A stretch of 64,000 bases of DNA, from the NCBI GenBank assembly GCA_021292165.1, contig CM037879.1, positions 155,775,278 through 155,839,277 of the forward strand. The letters are read 5' to 3'. The notes below the pieces were generated by a model, which was not told the DNA's origin, did not search any database, and saw nothing but the letters and a program-made list of their open reading frames with translations. Each line of letters opens with the position of its first letter. Within the stretch, counting starts at the first letter, position 1. The position numbers were made by a program, and so were the translations under genes. This stretch comes from Shinisaurus crocodilurus (lineage: Eukaryota; Chordata; Lepidosauria; Squamata; Shinisauridae). Below are positions 11,442-22,216 of the stretch, piece after piece.

Positions 11442-12234
11442 AATTTAATGCTCCACAGAAATCCCAAAATCCACTGCTCCCAGATCAGATTTCCAGGAGA
11501 ACAGCCAGCATGCCCAATATGTTTTTACAAAGCCAACCCAGAGCTCTCTGTGTTCTCAGTCTGCCTTTCTTCAATGATGCCAATTGAGACATTTTTCTCT
11601 TCTTTAACACCCACCCACTGGGGGGGTTGGGGGTTGGGGGGGAAATGGTGTATGTGGGAGGTTTAATCTGCCCCTCCTGTTGCACAGTGGTCCCAATCCA
11701 AATCAGTGCCACACACACATACACCAAAGTGAATAAAAAGCTAATCTTCAGCTACACACTATGCAATTAGCGTAATGTGTATTTTGGCTCTTAGAAGCAA
11801 GAATCATCGAATTGGAAGGTACATCAAGTGGTCATCCAGCTCAACCCCCCATATCCCATAACAGTATGGAAAGAAGGGGAAAGGTGTTGACAGCATAGGT
11901 CAGAAAGATGAATTTAGAAGTGGCTCTTGGCATTAAGGGCCACTGAGACCTCCTCCCCCCCCCCCCCGATATGGAAAAGCAGTGGGGATGAGGGGGTGAT
12001 TTTCAGCATAGAAATAGCAAGAGAGGAAAGGGTTAAGCATCCCCTCTTTCCCAGCTCCCCGCCATTCCTCCACTAAAGCTCACTACCTCTGCTGCTTGTT
12101 TTTCATTTTAAAAAGACTCCCTAGGAGACTATTTTACATTGGGAGAAGGTTACACATGTCTGCTTTTGTGCCTAAAGGAAGCGGGGAAGAACCCATAGGT
12201 GGGAAGGACAGCAAAGACTTCAGTGCATGTTGCA
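11441..12234. other. Mostly unassigned; short CR1-like tail
   Basis: Near 11796-11850, 'agaatcatcgaattggaagg' and 'tcatccagctcaac' read as a minus-strand CR1-type 3' end fragment. Otherwise only G- and C-homopolymer runs (11620-11641, 11956-11968) stand out. Confidence 0.4.
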
Positions 12235-12492
12235 AAGGAAGCATGATGGAAACATGATGTGACCATCAGCCTAATCTCAAAGCCCTCTGTGTGTGATCAG
12301 TTCAGACCTCTGGTAAGAGCAATCCGTCCCCTCCCCGGGGGCCCGCTGCATGAGAAGGAAGAGGGAGAGAGAGGAAAGGGAGAAAAGAGGGTGGCTGAAA
12401 GAAAACAAGGGATGACCCACACACTTTTCGGCTCTGGCCCTGGCCACTGCTGATATGTGGCCCCTTGACAGAAAAAAGGCTGCCCACCCCTA
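12235..12492 (+). mobile_element. hAT-like non-autonomous element (second copy of the 2.1 kb family)
   Basis: Shares 'cctaatctcaaagccctctg', 'gatca.tt..gacctctg', a purine-rich centre and 'tcggctctggccctgg' with 2123-2360, and ends 'ggctgcccacccct'. The left terminus is degraded and no target duplication is visible. Confidence 0.45.
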
Positions 12493-12544
12493 CTTTACGC
12501 CATGATAGTTTCCAGGAATCAAACTACAAATTCAATAGAAAGGA

Positions 12545-12848
12545 AGAATGTACATCACAAGATGTAGAGATGGTCACCAATTTGAATGGCTTTAAAGAGA
12601 GATTAGACACATTTATGGATCATCAGGCTATCAATGGCCATTAGTTATGATGACAATATGCTACATACCTCCAATATGAGAGGGAGCATGCCTCTGTATA
12701 CCAGTCGCTGGGGAACATGAGCAGGACGGTGCTATTGCACACATGTTTTATTTGTGGGTTTCCCACAGGCAGTTGGTTGGCCACTGTGTGAACCAAGTGC
12801 TGGACTAGATGGACCCTTGGTCTGATCCAGCATGGCTCTTCCTATGAT
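12545..12848 (+). mobile_element. CR1 LINE 3' end
   Basis: Shows blocks typical of reptile CR1: 'gagattagacacatttatgg', 'ctatcaatggccattag', 'catgcctctgtataccag', 'gggtttcccacaggcag', 'ttggttggccactgtg', 'tgctggactagatgg' and 'ctgatccagcatggctctt'. This corresponds to the end of ORF2 plus the 3' UTR. It is truncated at the 5' end, as is usual for CR1, and has no intact coding frame. Confidence 0.85.
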
Positions 12849-13355
12849 TCACCCAGGACAGGCCACTCGGAGGGTGAGAAAGGCGGGCCATAGGCAGCAA
12901 AAGGCCAATCCTCTCACCCTTGTGACCTTCAGGGAAAGTAGAAGATCTGAAGGGAAATTGTGTTCATTTGTTTGTTTATTTTTCTGTGGTGAGATAGGGC
13001 TGGGGTGGGGGAGCATGGGAGAAAACCTCGCACTGTGGGTGGCCCCTGACATCTGATTGTTGATGAGTCTGGCAGAGCATTCCCTTAATTCTAGATTCCT
13101 GAGTGGATCAGAATGGAACAGAGCGATGGCATCCTTGAGCGAGGAGTGTGTAGGTATTCCATATCTTTTGGCTTGCTTGCCTGCTTGCTTGGTTGAGAAC
13201 ATGCTCGGTCAAAGGACTATATTTTCCCCTCCATCAGAGACACAGGAGAATTTCAACAGTCAGGTTAGCTTGGGTAAGAGTTCGACTGAACGGGGAAGCA
13301 GAAGCAGTACCGTGGCTCAGGGTTTCAGGGGCACCGTGGCACTAAGAGGCTACAG

Positions 13356-13490
13356 CAGCCTCCCCCAACCTGATGCCTTGCAGTTGTGCTTGACTACAAC
13401 TCCCAGAATCCCCCAGCCAGTCATGCTTGCTGGGGGATGCTGGGAGCTGTAGTCAAGCACAACTGCAAGGCACCAGGTTCAGGAAGGCTG
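13356..13490. mobile_element. Palindromic hAT MITE (copy 2)
   Basis: CAGCCTCCCCCAACCTG at the left pairs with CAGGTTCAGGAAGGCTG at the right. Internally, 'cttgactacaactccc' pairs with 'gggagctgtagtcaag'. The flanking octamers ggctacag and aggcacag match at 5 of 8 positions, so the target duplication is at best eroded. Confidence 0.75.
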
Positions 13491-13566
13491 AGGCACAGGA
13501 AGCCAAGAATGTGAGTGCATTCAGGGTCAAGAAGGGCTTGAGGAAAGGGAAGGCAGCAATGGACGC

Positions 13567-13746
13567 TGGTGGCTCCAAAGTCAGCAGGGCGGTATATCCA
13601 CTCCGGATCTTACTCTGAACTTTTAAGGAGCTATCCATGGTGCCAAACCTATTTTGGAGCCAGGGTCCAGCACCATGGATAGCTCCTTTAAAGTTCGGAA
13701 TAAAATCTGAGGTGGATACACAGCCCCGCTGACGTTGGAGCCACCA
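13567..13746. repeat. 180-bp near-perfect palindrome (MITE-like)
   Basis: The left arm runs from 'tggtggctccaaagtcagc' to 'ggagctatccatggtgc'. The right arm is its inverse, from 'gcaccatggatagctcc' to 'gctgacgttggagccacca'. The arms are about 75-80 bp and the loop about 20 bp. No second copy is seen in the window. It is probably a non-autonomous DNA element, but the ends do not match any family I know. Confidence 0.7.
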
Positions 13747-14382
13747 ACCTCCACCGGAAGGAAGGGAGCAAATGCAGCATCTAAGAAAGCAGCAGCAAAA
13801 TTCCAAAAGTCGTTCTCTGCCCTGAACCAATGCTACTTTGTGTCAGTTTTCACACACAGGTTCAGTCACTCCAAACAGGTCTTCAGGTTATCACAGCCAT
13901 ACTGCGGATCAGGAAGGGCAGTGGTTGAGGGAGTGTGGGTTACATCAGCCACGCAACTCAGTGTTGTTATACGCAAATTGAAGGGTGAGGTCGGATGCTG
14001 CTGAGAGAGAGAATTGTTTGTATTGAATCTCAGTGATTATGTATCTCTGAGCAGTTCATTGTTGTTCCGTGTAGCTCAGTGTTGTTATCCAGTCTCCTGG
14101 CCTGTTGGGTTTTTTTTTTAGGGAAAAGTTATCAGGGACAGGGGGTGGGCGAGGCTGTGAAACTAATTGCAGCACCATGTGGGGGGTGCCCTTTGGATTC
14201 TTTCTTCTTCTTTTTTTGCCTCTGCCATCAAAATGTCTGTAGCCATTTCTGACACTGAGTGCATAGCTGGCTGTTTTGCTTCAGAATTAATTATGATGAG
14301 GTTCATGATGAGGAAATCACATAAGAACTGTACCGCAGGCCCAGGTAATGGTGTGCCTGTCTGAGATCTGGGTCTGTGGTAA

Positions 14383-14418
<36 letters not shown>

Positions 14419-15426
14419 AGGAATAAAAACCCCACAAGCAAACTGAATTCAGGGGTGAAAAAAGCTCAGTGTTCCTCTGCACTGATAGCCATTACAATTT
14501 AAATAAATAAATAAAATGGAAGGGGAAACGACCTTTGATTGAAAATGTACACAAAATGAGATTCCTCAGTGTTGTGTGGCTGAACTTTTTTCATACTTGG
14601 GGAATTTTTCATACTAGGGGCAAATCTGTCCAGCAGCATCAGAAGGCAGGCAGGGCTCAGAAGCAATGTCAAGAAGAAGGGTAGTCCATAACCAGGGTCC
14701 CAGGCTAAACCAAAGTCAAGCACAGGCAAGCAGTCCAAATCAAGCACCAGGAACAGGGTTTTATCAGGACAGGAGTCCAGGGGTCAGCCACACATGAGAG
14801 ATCAGTCCAAAGAAGAAGCAAGGTCAGGAAAATTATGTTGCATGGGGCTGAACTAACGGTGTTGTTCCAGTGATCCTCAGCTGAGAACTTCTATAGTCAA
14901 GTCTTCCAGCCTATGCGGCTGCAAGTTGTTAGTCTTGCTTCAGAGATTCCCTGCTTCTGAGGAGACCCTTGCTCTCAAGTAGACCTTTTCTCTCCAGGAC
15001 CCTGGTTGCGGTGGGCCTTGAGGCACATGCTTCGCCTCCGAGTGCTTGCCTCTGCCTCCACTTTCTGGCACTGGCGCGGTGCTCTAGGGCTGGGCAGATG
15101 CTCAGCCTCCTCCTTAGCACATTACCGCTAAGGTGCATTAGTGCAAGTCCAAATTTGTGCAACCCCCCCCCCCCAAAGTTTTTAAAATATGGTCTGCAAG
15201 TTCACAGAATCTGCAGAACTTGGAACAAGTTAGTCTGCTGCAGAATCTACAGGTCAGATTCATAGGAATCTGAACTCATTTAAATCTATTGCAGATTCTT
15301 CTGACATTCCTAACTTTACCCTCCTCGCCGCATACTGTTGGTCACTTCTTATATCTGGCTATTTCTAAACAGTATTTTTCTCTCTCTCTAATTTTAATGC
15401 TGTCCCTTTTCCTGTATTGTTCTTGG
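13747..15426. other. Unassigned sequence with (AAC)n
   Basis: An (AAC)n microsatellite at 14383-14419. The rest, including a stretch with sex-neutral GC-rich codon-like composition near 14930-15160, shows no recognisable gene. A C-run lies at 15164-15174. Confidence 0.45.
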
Positions 15427-15509
15427 GCTGTAACCAATGTTAGTCTAACTTAAGCCCCATTAATTTCAATGGGTCTACTCTAACTAGAACTAACATTGGA
15501 TATAACCCA
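15427..15509. mobile_element. Short palindromic MITE, family C (copy 1)
   Basis: GGGCTGTAACCAATGTTAGT at the left pairs with ACTAACATTGGATATAACCC at the right. The centre contains 'cattaatttcaatgggtcta'. The element is about 83 bp and non-coding. The related copy at 24125-24459 has the same ends and centre but carries a SINE. Confidence 0.7.
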
Positions 15510-15551
15510 TAATAATCTTTAACCTGCTACATTCTACTTTTCCTCCCTGAG

Positions 15552-15719
15552 TTTCATAGATCATAGAGTTGGAAGGGGCCTACAAGGCCATCGAGTCCAA
15601 CCCCCTGCTCAATGCAGGAAACTAGAGGAGGGGTCTCCCATCCAAGTCATAACCAGGCCTGACCCTGCTTAGCTTTCCACGCTCAGACAAGCTGAGCCAG
15701 CGTGAGCCACAGGCCTGTA
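15552..15719 (-). mobile_element. 5S rRNA-derived SINE with CR1-like tail (copy 3)
   Basis: Full-length minus-strand copy: 'tacaggcctgtggctcacgc' start, 5S blocks 'aagctaagcagggtcagg' and 'ttggatgggagacccc', then the CR1-like tail ending in 'tctatgaaac'. Confidence 0.88.
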
Positions 15720-15904
15720 TTCATCATTCAAGCTGATCCTTTCTGCCACACTCTCCAGACACTTGTTCTGCATTTTGTCATACATTCGACATATCCCGCC
15801 ATTTCATTTTGTTTTCCTCATTCCACTCCTCATCACCCTTAGTTGTCTCCTTCTTGAGCAATGTTCATTTCTGCGTGAGAACTGCTGAACATCATCACCG
15901 CCAG

Positions 15905-16215
15905 TGCAAATGTATTTATCTATTTATACTAAAATTTATATCCCACCCTTCTAGAGCTTACACACCACTCAGAGAAGCGAAGAACGATTAAAACTAACCA
16001 TAAAATGAATGAAATTAAAAGCACAGAGATAGTTGAAGCAGATAAAACAGAAGCATCAGATGAAAATGTATCTATCCAATAAAACAATCAGCTGCCTAAA
16101 CATGAAGATCTTTCCCATATAGCAAAACACCATAAGAGAGGAGGTCAACTGAGCCTTGCTGGGCCAAAAATATTAGGTTCAGCCACAGAAAAGGTTCTTT
16201 TTCTTGAGCCTCCAG
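15905..16215 (-). mobile_element. L2-type LINE 3' end
   Basis: The left side is a 3' tail in minus orientation ('tatttatctatttatact', 'tatatcccacccttct'). The right side contains 'cagccacagaaaaggttctt', the antisense of the ORF2 C-terminal segment seen at 25.6 and 52.2 kb. Strongly decayed. Confidence 0.5.
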
Positions 16216-17289
16216 CATAGCTGGGACATAGAGAAGAGTCTATCCCCATTCCTTTATCAATTTCTTCTAATAATTTTGCCCAGTATTTTAAATAAAATGT
16301 ATGCTATTCATGACTCGTTACCTCCCTCTTCTTCTAATTGAGATATTTCCCTTACCTCTTCTCAGTTTACCAGGTTCTCTCTTGTATTTTCCTTTCCCTT
16401 ATTTTCTTCAGTTTCTGCTTCTGAGATTCCTTCTCTAATTTATTTGGTTAAACACAGCACTTATCATCTTTCAGTTCCCTTTTGCATTTTAACAATGATT
16501 TTTCCACCGATTCTTTCCTCTTGTAACCATATCTTTAATCCCGCATCTATCGGCATTGCCCTTTTTGCATTAAACATTCTATTGTTTCACCAATCCTTAA
16601 AAAATATTATTTTTAAACCACCTCCTCTCCCACTATTGTCCTGTTTATCCTCTTTCATTTATTTCCAACTAGTTTGCTTGTACTTGATCCCTAATTTTCT
16701 TTCTTGCTAATTCTTCTTTTGAATCTTTTTGATCTGGCTTTTGAACCCAACATTATGAGATTGCCCTGTGTAAAATCTGTAATGATCTTTTATATGATAA
16801 ATCACAATGGCTCTTTTCTGTTCTTATTCTCCTCAATCTCTCATCAGATTTTGATGCAATTGATCATTCTCTGTTCCTTAGTTCCCTTTGTTCTTTGGTA
16901 TTTGTAGTACTGTCATTTCTTGGTTTCACTCCTATCTGACAAATCATTCTTTTAAAATCTCTGTCAATGGTCCTTTATCGTCTCAGCTTCCTCTGTCAGT
17001 CAGAGTCTCTCCGGATTTTGTTCTTGGAACCCTTCCCTTTATACACTCCTTGGCAATCAAATTTCTTCTTCTCAACTTACCATGGGTCCTTTCAGATGGA
17101 GGGCTCCCAGTGCTACCAATGAGAAGACATTGTGCAGATATTCCATCTTTTCTTTCTTAATGCATTATCTGCATTAAGAGAAAAGATGGAAGAAGTGGTG
17201 GGTAAATGTGGGAGGGCCATGAGTTGAAGACATTGGCATCTGGACCCCCATAAAATGTAGTTTGGTGGGTATGTAGTTTGGGGATGCTC

Positions 17290-18400
17290 CTGGATCCATC
17301 TTTGCCACTGGTGGCCCAGGTGAGCTCAGTGGCCTGGAGCACTGTGGCCTGGAGCATTACCATCTTTGTTTGGTGTGCCAACTATGCCTGTTCCTGGATA
17401 GCAACAGCCTAGCCATGGTGATCCATGCTCTATGTGGGGCTGCCCTTGTACAGTCATGCCTTGGATTGAGATAATAATTCGTTCCGGAAACGTGCTTGTA
17501 ATCCAAAACACTCTTATATCAAAACGAAATTCCAAAAAAAAAAATTGTACAGAGATTTTTAATTTAAGCTGTACTACAGTACTTGTATTGCAAGACGTTG
17601 CTTGTATATCAAGTCAAATTTTTTAAAATAAATATTTAAAAATTCGCTTGTTTTGCAAAACGCTCTCAAACCAAGTGACTTGCAATCCAAGGTATTACTG
17701 TACCTGCTTCAGAAGCTGCAGCTAGTGCAGAATGCAGCAGCTCGGGTGCTCAGTGGGACACGCAGCCATGTTCACATAACACCTATGTTAAAAGAACTGC
17801 ACTGGCTGCCTATTAGCTCCCGAGCCATGTTCAAGGTTATGTTGTTGTCATACAAAGCCCTAAACAGCTTGGGACCAGGATACTTAGCAGATTGCCTCCC
17901 GCTATATACACCCAGCCAACTGTTAAGCTCTTCAGAGGAGGTCTTGCTGGTCATTCTGCTATCAACAGACTGTTGCCATGTAATATCTTGAAGGCGAATC
18001 TTCTCAGTGGTGGCACCCACCCTCTGGGAAACCCTCCCCTGTGCAGTTTGGGAGGCAGAAGATGTGGTATGTTTCAAATGCCTCCTGAAATTGCACTTGC
18101 TCACCCAGGCCTTCTCTGGCATGTAAATAATTCCAATTACCGTAATCATATGCTGCTCCATCTTACTGTTCCTTTCATTGTTCTGTATAGTTATTGTAGT
18201 TTGAAATTGTTTTTAGTAGTGTATTTTAAATGTATTTGTATTGTGATTGTAATTTAAATTGCTTTTAACAGTGTTTTTAATTGTGATTTTTAATATTTAT
18301 ATGTGAACTGCTTAGATATTTTTATATTTAGTAGTATATAATTATAATAAATAAATAAATACATACATACATACATACATAAATACATAAAGACATTCCA
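17290..18400 (+). pseudogene. Younger L2-type LINE copy inside the older L2, split by a mariner MITE
   Basis: Carries the C-terminal part of ORF2: 'VIHALCGAAL' and 'LYVGLP' before the MITE; 'LQKLQLVQNAAARVLSG', 'HITPMLKELHWLP', 'FKVMLLSYKALNSLGPGYL', 'FSVVAPTLWE'-like and 'FLKLHLLTQAFSG'-like after it. It ends in a T-rich UTR and an (AATA)n/(CATA)n tail at 18340-18392. Removing the 250-bp MITE and one TA joins the two halves in the same frame. It interrupts the host L2 just before its catalytic DD motif. Confidence 0.75.
17451..17700. mobile_element. Tc1/mariner-type MITE with TA target duplication
   Basis: The terminal inverted repeats are CAGTCATGCCTTGGATTG at the left and CAATCCAAGGTATTACTG at the right, about 18 bp with two mismatches. 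Each is flanked by TA (17449-17450 and 17701-17702), the target preference of Tc1/mariner elements. The 250-bp AT-rich interior has no coding capacity. It sits inside the ORF2 of an L2-type LINE. Confidence 0.85.
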
Positions 18401-18892
18401 TGAGGCAGGGCAACGGCTCCATAAAAGTCTCACCTAGAAGCAGTGTATATCACCATTAGACTGATGATACTTAGTTTTATCTTTCTGTTCCCTCCTTCTC
18501 CCCCTCTGTTCTTACCTGGATGTTAGATTATTATCTCAAACTTAATATGCAGAAGAAAGAATTCATGCAGAAGAAAGAATTCATTGTGTCTCCCTCCTAA
18601 ACCTTCACTTTTGCCTTCTCTTTCAATGGGCGATATGTCTTCTCAACAAATGAAAAGTCTGGGTGTTATCTTTGAACTTTCTCTTTCTTTTTTTGGCTCA
18701 TATTTCTACTCCACCTGAGATCTGTTGGCTCTCTTGCTGTAACATTTCCAAAAATTGTCCTTTTTATTTACTGACTCTTATTCAGACGCATATTCTGTCT
18801 AGTATAAAATACTATCACGCTTTGTTCTTTGGCCTTCCTGTGTCTCAGCTGAAACCTATTATCTCTGTTCTCAACTCTTCTGTTCATTTAAT

Positions 18893-19290
18893 TTTTATTT
18901 CTTATTTATTTGAAGGATTTTTATCCCACTCCTCAGCCAAAACTGGCTCCAAGAGTGGATTACAAAAATTAATAATAAGACAGTCCCTGCCCTCAGGCTT
19001 ACAATTTAAAAGACATTACACAAAAGGAGAAGGGGTTGGGAGGAAGAGAGGAGGAAAAAGCGACTCGGGCACTAGTTCTTAGCTACAATGTTCTTATAAT
19101 GACCAGCTGGCATGAAAACAGTTCAAGGAGAGGAGGAGCCAAACATTGCTGGTCTCTCTGCTGAGCCGATGGAGTAGTCCTGCTTCCCTTCTCTTTCTCC
19201 CTCTGCTACAGCCAGGTGACTGTTGATGGAGGGAGGAGCCTAAGGAGCTTCTCAGCAGAGTGGATGGTCACCCTGCTACAGCTTGATGCC
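18893..19290 (-). mobile_element. LINE 3' end insertion
   Basis: Begins with the minus-oriented tail 'tttttatttcttatttattt' and 'atcccactcctcagccaaaa' followed by 'ctccaagagtgg'. Read on the minus strand this is the end 'gagccagttttggctgagg', like the L2-type tail at 42.1 kb. The right part (19100-19290) is not recognised and its exact edge is uncertain. Confidence 0.5.
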
Positions 19291-19805
19291 AGGCTACTTC
19301 ATGGTTTAATCATGTTACACCTTTAAATGTTTCCCTTCGCTGGCTTCCTTTATTGTCTTGTATCAAGTTTAAACTTCTCTTATCCTTCAAGTTTCTTCAT
19401 GATTACCCCTTCTTACCTATCTTTGATGTTTCTCTCTATCTCCACACCTCTAATACCTCCATCCTCGAGCTATTTCTCATCACCATTCTTTCCCTCTTGT
19501 GTCCCTTCTGTTCGAATCTTTCTTCAGCTGGCTTTGTGTGTGTCACTAAATGCTCATCTTTCCTCTCTTGCATTTCCTTCTTGGCGTACCACATGGCTCT
19601 GTTATTTGTTTATTTCCTCTAGGTTAATTTTTTAAGTCTCCTTCTTTTGCTCTCTCCCCAGTTTGTGCAACATTTTTCTTTTCCCTCCAACTCCCTGCTC
19701 CTTTTGTCTCACATTTTTTTAGATTGTGAGCCTGCAGGCAGGGACTGAAGAAAAAATAATAATCTGAAAAGTGTCAAACACAAATTAGGTGCTTTGTAAA
19801 TAAAA

Positions 19806-20344
19806 GATTATGATGACCTCATCTTGGTCCCTATTTCCAGGGAGAGGGGGGAATAAGTAGGGAATAGGAAATCAACAGGCCCTGATTCTAGTCTGAAAAT
19901 GGATCTTCCTCAACCAGAACATGGGAATCCCAGTGAGGGGTGGTGCTAGGTACAGAAAAAATCCAGGGCTCAATCCATAGGACAAAAAATTTGAACAAAT
20001 TTGCACATGCTAATTTACATATGCAAATATATATATATATATGAATAATTAGAAATAATTACTATAATTTAAATTTTATAGAAGATAAGCTAATTAACCT
20101 CTTGCTTGCTTTCAGGATAAAACTGTGCAATGTCCCAAACTGTGCTTGCTTAAAACTTACCCTCCATGCACCCACACTTTTCCTTGGTCTTTCAGGCCCA
20201 AATTCAGATGGAGAGGATGGAGTGCCTGAGACCATCAAAAAGCCATATGGCAGCTTAAATATTTTCCGATTAACTGCAAACTGAACATGGCACACTGGTA
20301 CAGGAGAGTGTGGGAGGGTATTGTAGACTATAATAACCCGTGCT
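19806..20344. other. Unassigned sequence
   Basis: An (AT)n run at 20027-20041. No other recognisable feature; small ORFs on both strands overlap and look like chance. Confidence 0.4.
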
Positions 20345-20525
20345 CATAGGCTGCAAACCTGCACAATTACTAGGGAGTAACCCCCATTAAACATAGTGGA
20401 ATTTACTTCTGAGTAAATCCTCAGTCACTCTTCACCGCCTCATCCTATATACACTTACCTGGGAGTAAATCCCATTGAATGCAGTACGACTTACTTCTGA
20501 GTACACATGTTTAGGATTACACAGT
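20345..20525. mobile_element. Two adjacent copies of a palindromic MITE-like repeat
   Basis: The motif pair 'gggagtaa(at)cccatt' and 'acttctgagta', itself an inverted pair, occurs at 20373-20423 and again at 20460-20505. The second copy ends 'ttaggattacacagta'. This repeat type is widespread in reptiles and birds. It is non-coding and probably a DNA-transposon derivative. Confidence 0.6.
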
Positions 20526-20654
20526 AAGTTCAATGTGACCTTGAACACGTTTCCCCATTCACATATCTCTCTGTACCCTCAGCTGTTTCCTTATCCCACA
20601 TAATTTCCTGTACCATCTCAGCTACCTTTTCCCATCCCAAAGGTTTCTATAGCC

Positions 20655-20910
20655 ATGTCCAAGACATTTTGCTGCCTGAAGTAGATCAGCAAGTGGTGCC
20701 TTCCCCCACCATCTCCAGTCAATATGCTTAGTAGTACTAAAAGCCAGTCAAGTTGTTTCAGCCCCTGAGGCAGAAAATCCTACAAGCACCTCTCTCCCCT
20801 TTCCTGGCAGTCAAAATACAATAATAATTAACAAAGTAAATAATGAATAATTTGCTGCATTTTCATGACATCCCAAATCATCTGTCTGAGGCAGCTGCCT
20901 CATGCTCTTA
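20655..20910. mobile_element. Degraded hAT-like fragment
   Basis: 'ttttgctgcctgaagtag', 'cccctgaggcagaaaat' and 'tgtctgaggcagctgcctca' resemble segments of the reptile hAT element whose start is seen at 10875. No termini or target duplication can be defined, so confidence is low. Confidence 0.35.
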
Positions 20911-21169
20911 AGTGTGTCTTTAAAGGACCCTGTCTCCTAAGGGCACTCCTATTTGTGAAAAGGGATGTATGGACAGGGGAGAGGAGAGCATTTGGTTTCA
21001 GGAAAAAAAACCTCAGGCAGAAAGATTCAAGGGGGGGGGGAGCAGGAGGGGAAGCACATGTGGACAAAAAGCTAGCTAGTCCAGGGGGATCAGATGCAAC
21101 AGGGCTGCTGTACCTTTATTTCAGTAAGTGCCGTTTTTCTTCAGTTGCATGAAAGCAACGTCTTTCAAA

Positions 21170-21290
21170 ATAACTTTCTGTACAGTGGACTACAGTCTAT
21201 GAAAGCTTATTATATGCCACAGTAAAGTTGTGAGTCTTCAAGGTGCCACACAAGGCATTGTGGCTTTTGGACACAAAAGAGCAAGAAGCC
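21170..21290 (+). repeat. Dispersed repeat fragment
   Basis: 'tctatgaaagcttattatat', 'aaagttgtgagtcttcaagg' and 'tgccacacaaggcattgtgg' match a dispersed repeat known from amniote genomes (a 3' segment usually read 'ctatgaaagcttatg' followed by 'ggtgccac'). I cannot name the family securely. Confidence 0.45.
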
Positions 21291-22111
21291 GCTGTCATCT
21301 GTCCACATCTATTCACCTTTCTCTAGCCTAGTGCAAACCTCTGATGCTAAAGAGGACCATGCACCCACCAGAATCTGGCCACATGCATCATGCAAAAAGC
21401 AGGTGCATTCTAGAAAAATGACTGCAGAGCCAAGGAGCCCAAGACACACCCAAGCGAGCCAGGGCAAGCCGTACACTCATACATTACCTTGTCCCAAATT
21501 CAGACATTGATGCTCATTCAAACCCTTTTTGCAAGCAAACCCACTTCTGTTTCTCCCCAAGGTAAAGGGCCTGGTAAAGGGCCAGCTTGGAGGAAGCAAC
21601 AGATGAGGAAGGCCTCTGGCACTGGCACTCCATTTGATATGTGAGCAGCCGATGTGCCTGCTTGTCCTCTTGTCAGGGCCTCGCTGCCTACAGAGGCCCA
21701 GGGCACAAGTGCAATTGCCCCATAGCAGTTGGCTGGGCAGGTCTCTGCAGAGTCAAGCATACTCTGAAAAAGTCAGGTGACAGTGGTGCTGCTAGGCAAT
21801 TTTGGACTCTGGACTCAGTGAAAATAATGAGCAGATTGTGAAAGGAAAGGTGGCAGTCTTCCCTCTAGTCTAAAAGTGCCTTCATGCTACACTCCCTATT
21901 AGTCTGCTAATGGAGTGATTCCTAAGGTCTCCTAGTAAATGCAAGACTACCGAGTTCAGAGGGAAGAAGCAGGTTTGTATTAAGGCAGATGATGGCAATT
22001 GGGGGCAGCGCTAAAGATCCGGGGCACAGCTCCAAAAATCCAGGGCCCATGCTTAGGTGCCCCTCCCAACTGCTCATGATTCCAGTTGGGGCTGAATTTA
22101 GTGCCATATAT
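21291..22111. other. Unassigned sequence
   Basis: No recognisable repeat or exon. ORFs of up to 87 codons on both strands have no family resemblance. Confidence 0.4.
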
Positions 22112-22216
22112 AAGAAAGATTCCTGCCTGAGACCCTGAATAGCTTTTGCTAGTCTGAGTGAACAGCACTGGGCTAGATGCACCATTGGCTTGAATCAGTA
22201 TGAGGCAGCTCCTTGT
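22112..22216 (+). mobile_element. tRNA-derived SINE, second family, 3' half
   Basis: 'tcctgcctgagaccctgaat', 'gctagtctgagtgaacag' and 'ttgaatcagtatgaggcagc' correspond to the 3' half of the family seen complete at 32.6 and 37.3 kb. The tRNA head is missing. Confidence 0.6.

Larger units (their letters stand above)
16240..19805 (+). pseudogene. Decayed L2 LINE ORF2 and 3' UTR, split by two insertions
   Basis: Encoded a reverse transcriptase acting in LINE retrotransposition; now dead. At about 16826-16870 the reading 'NLSSDFDAIDHSLFLS' corresponds to RT motif A. At 16888-17060, 'SWFHSYLTNHSFKISVNG' and 'LPLSVRVSPDFVLG' match the next blocks (usually SVGVPQGSVLGP). The DDTQ-type motif is found only after 18450 ('TDDT*FYLS'), and 'LGVIFELSLSF' follows near 18660. 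The ORF2 end is at 19330-19400 and the L2-like 3' UTR ('agattgtgagcctgcaggc') at 19723-19742. Insertions occupy about 17090-18410 and 18893-19290. Many stops and frameshifts. Confidence 0.75.
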
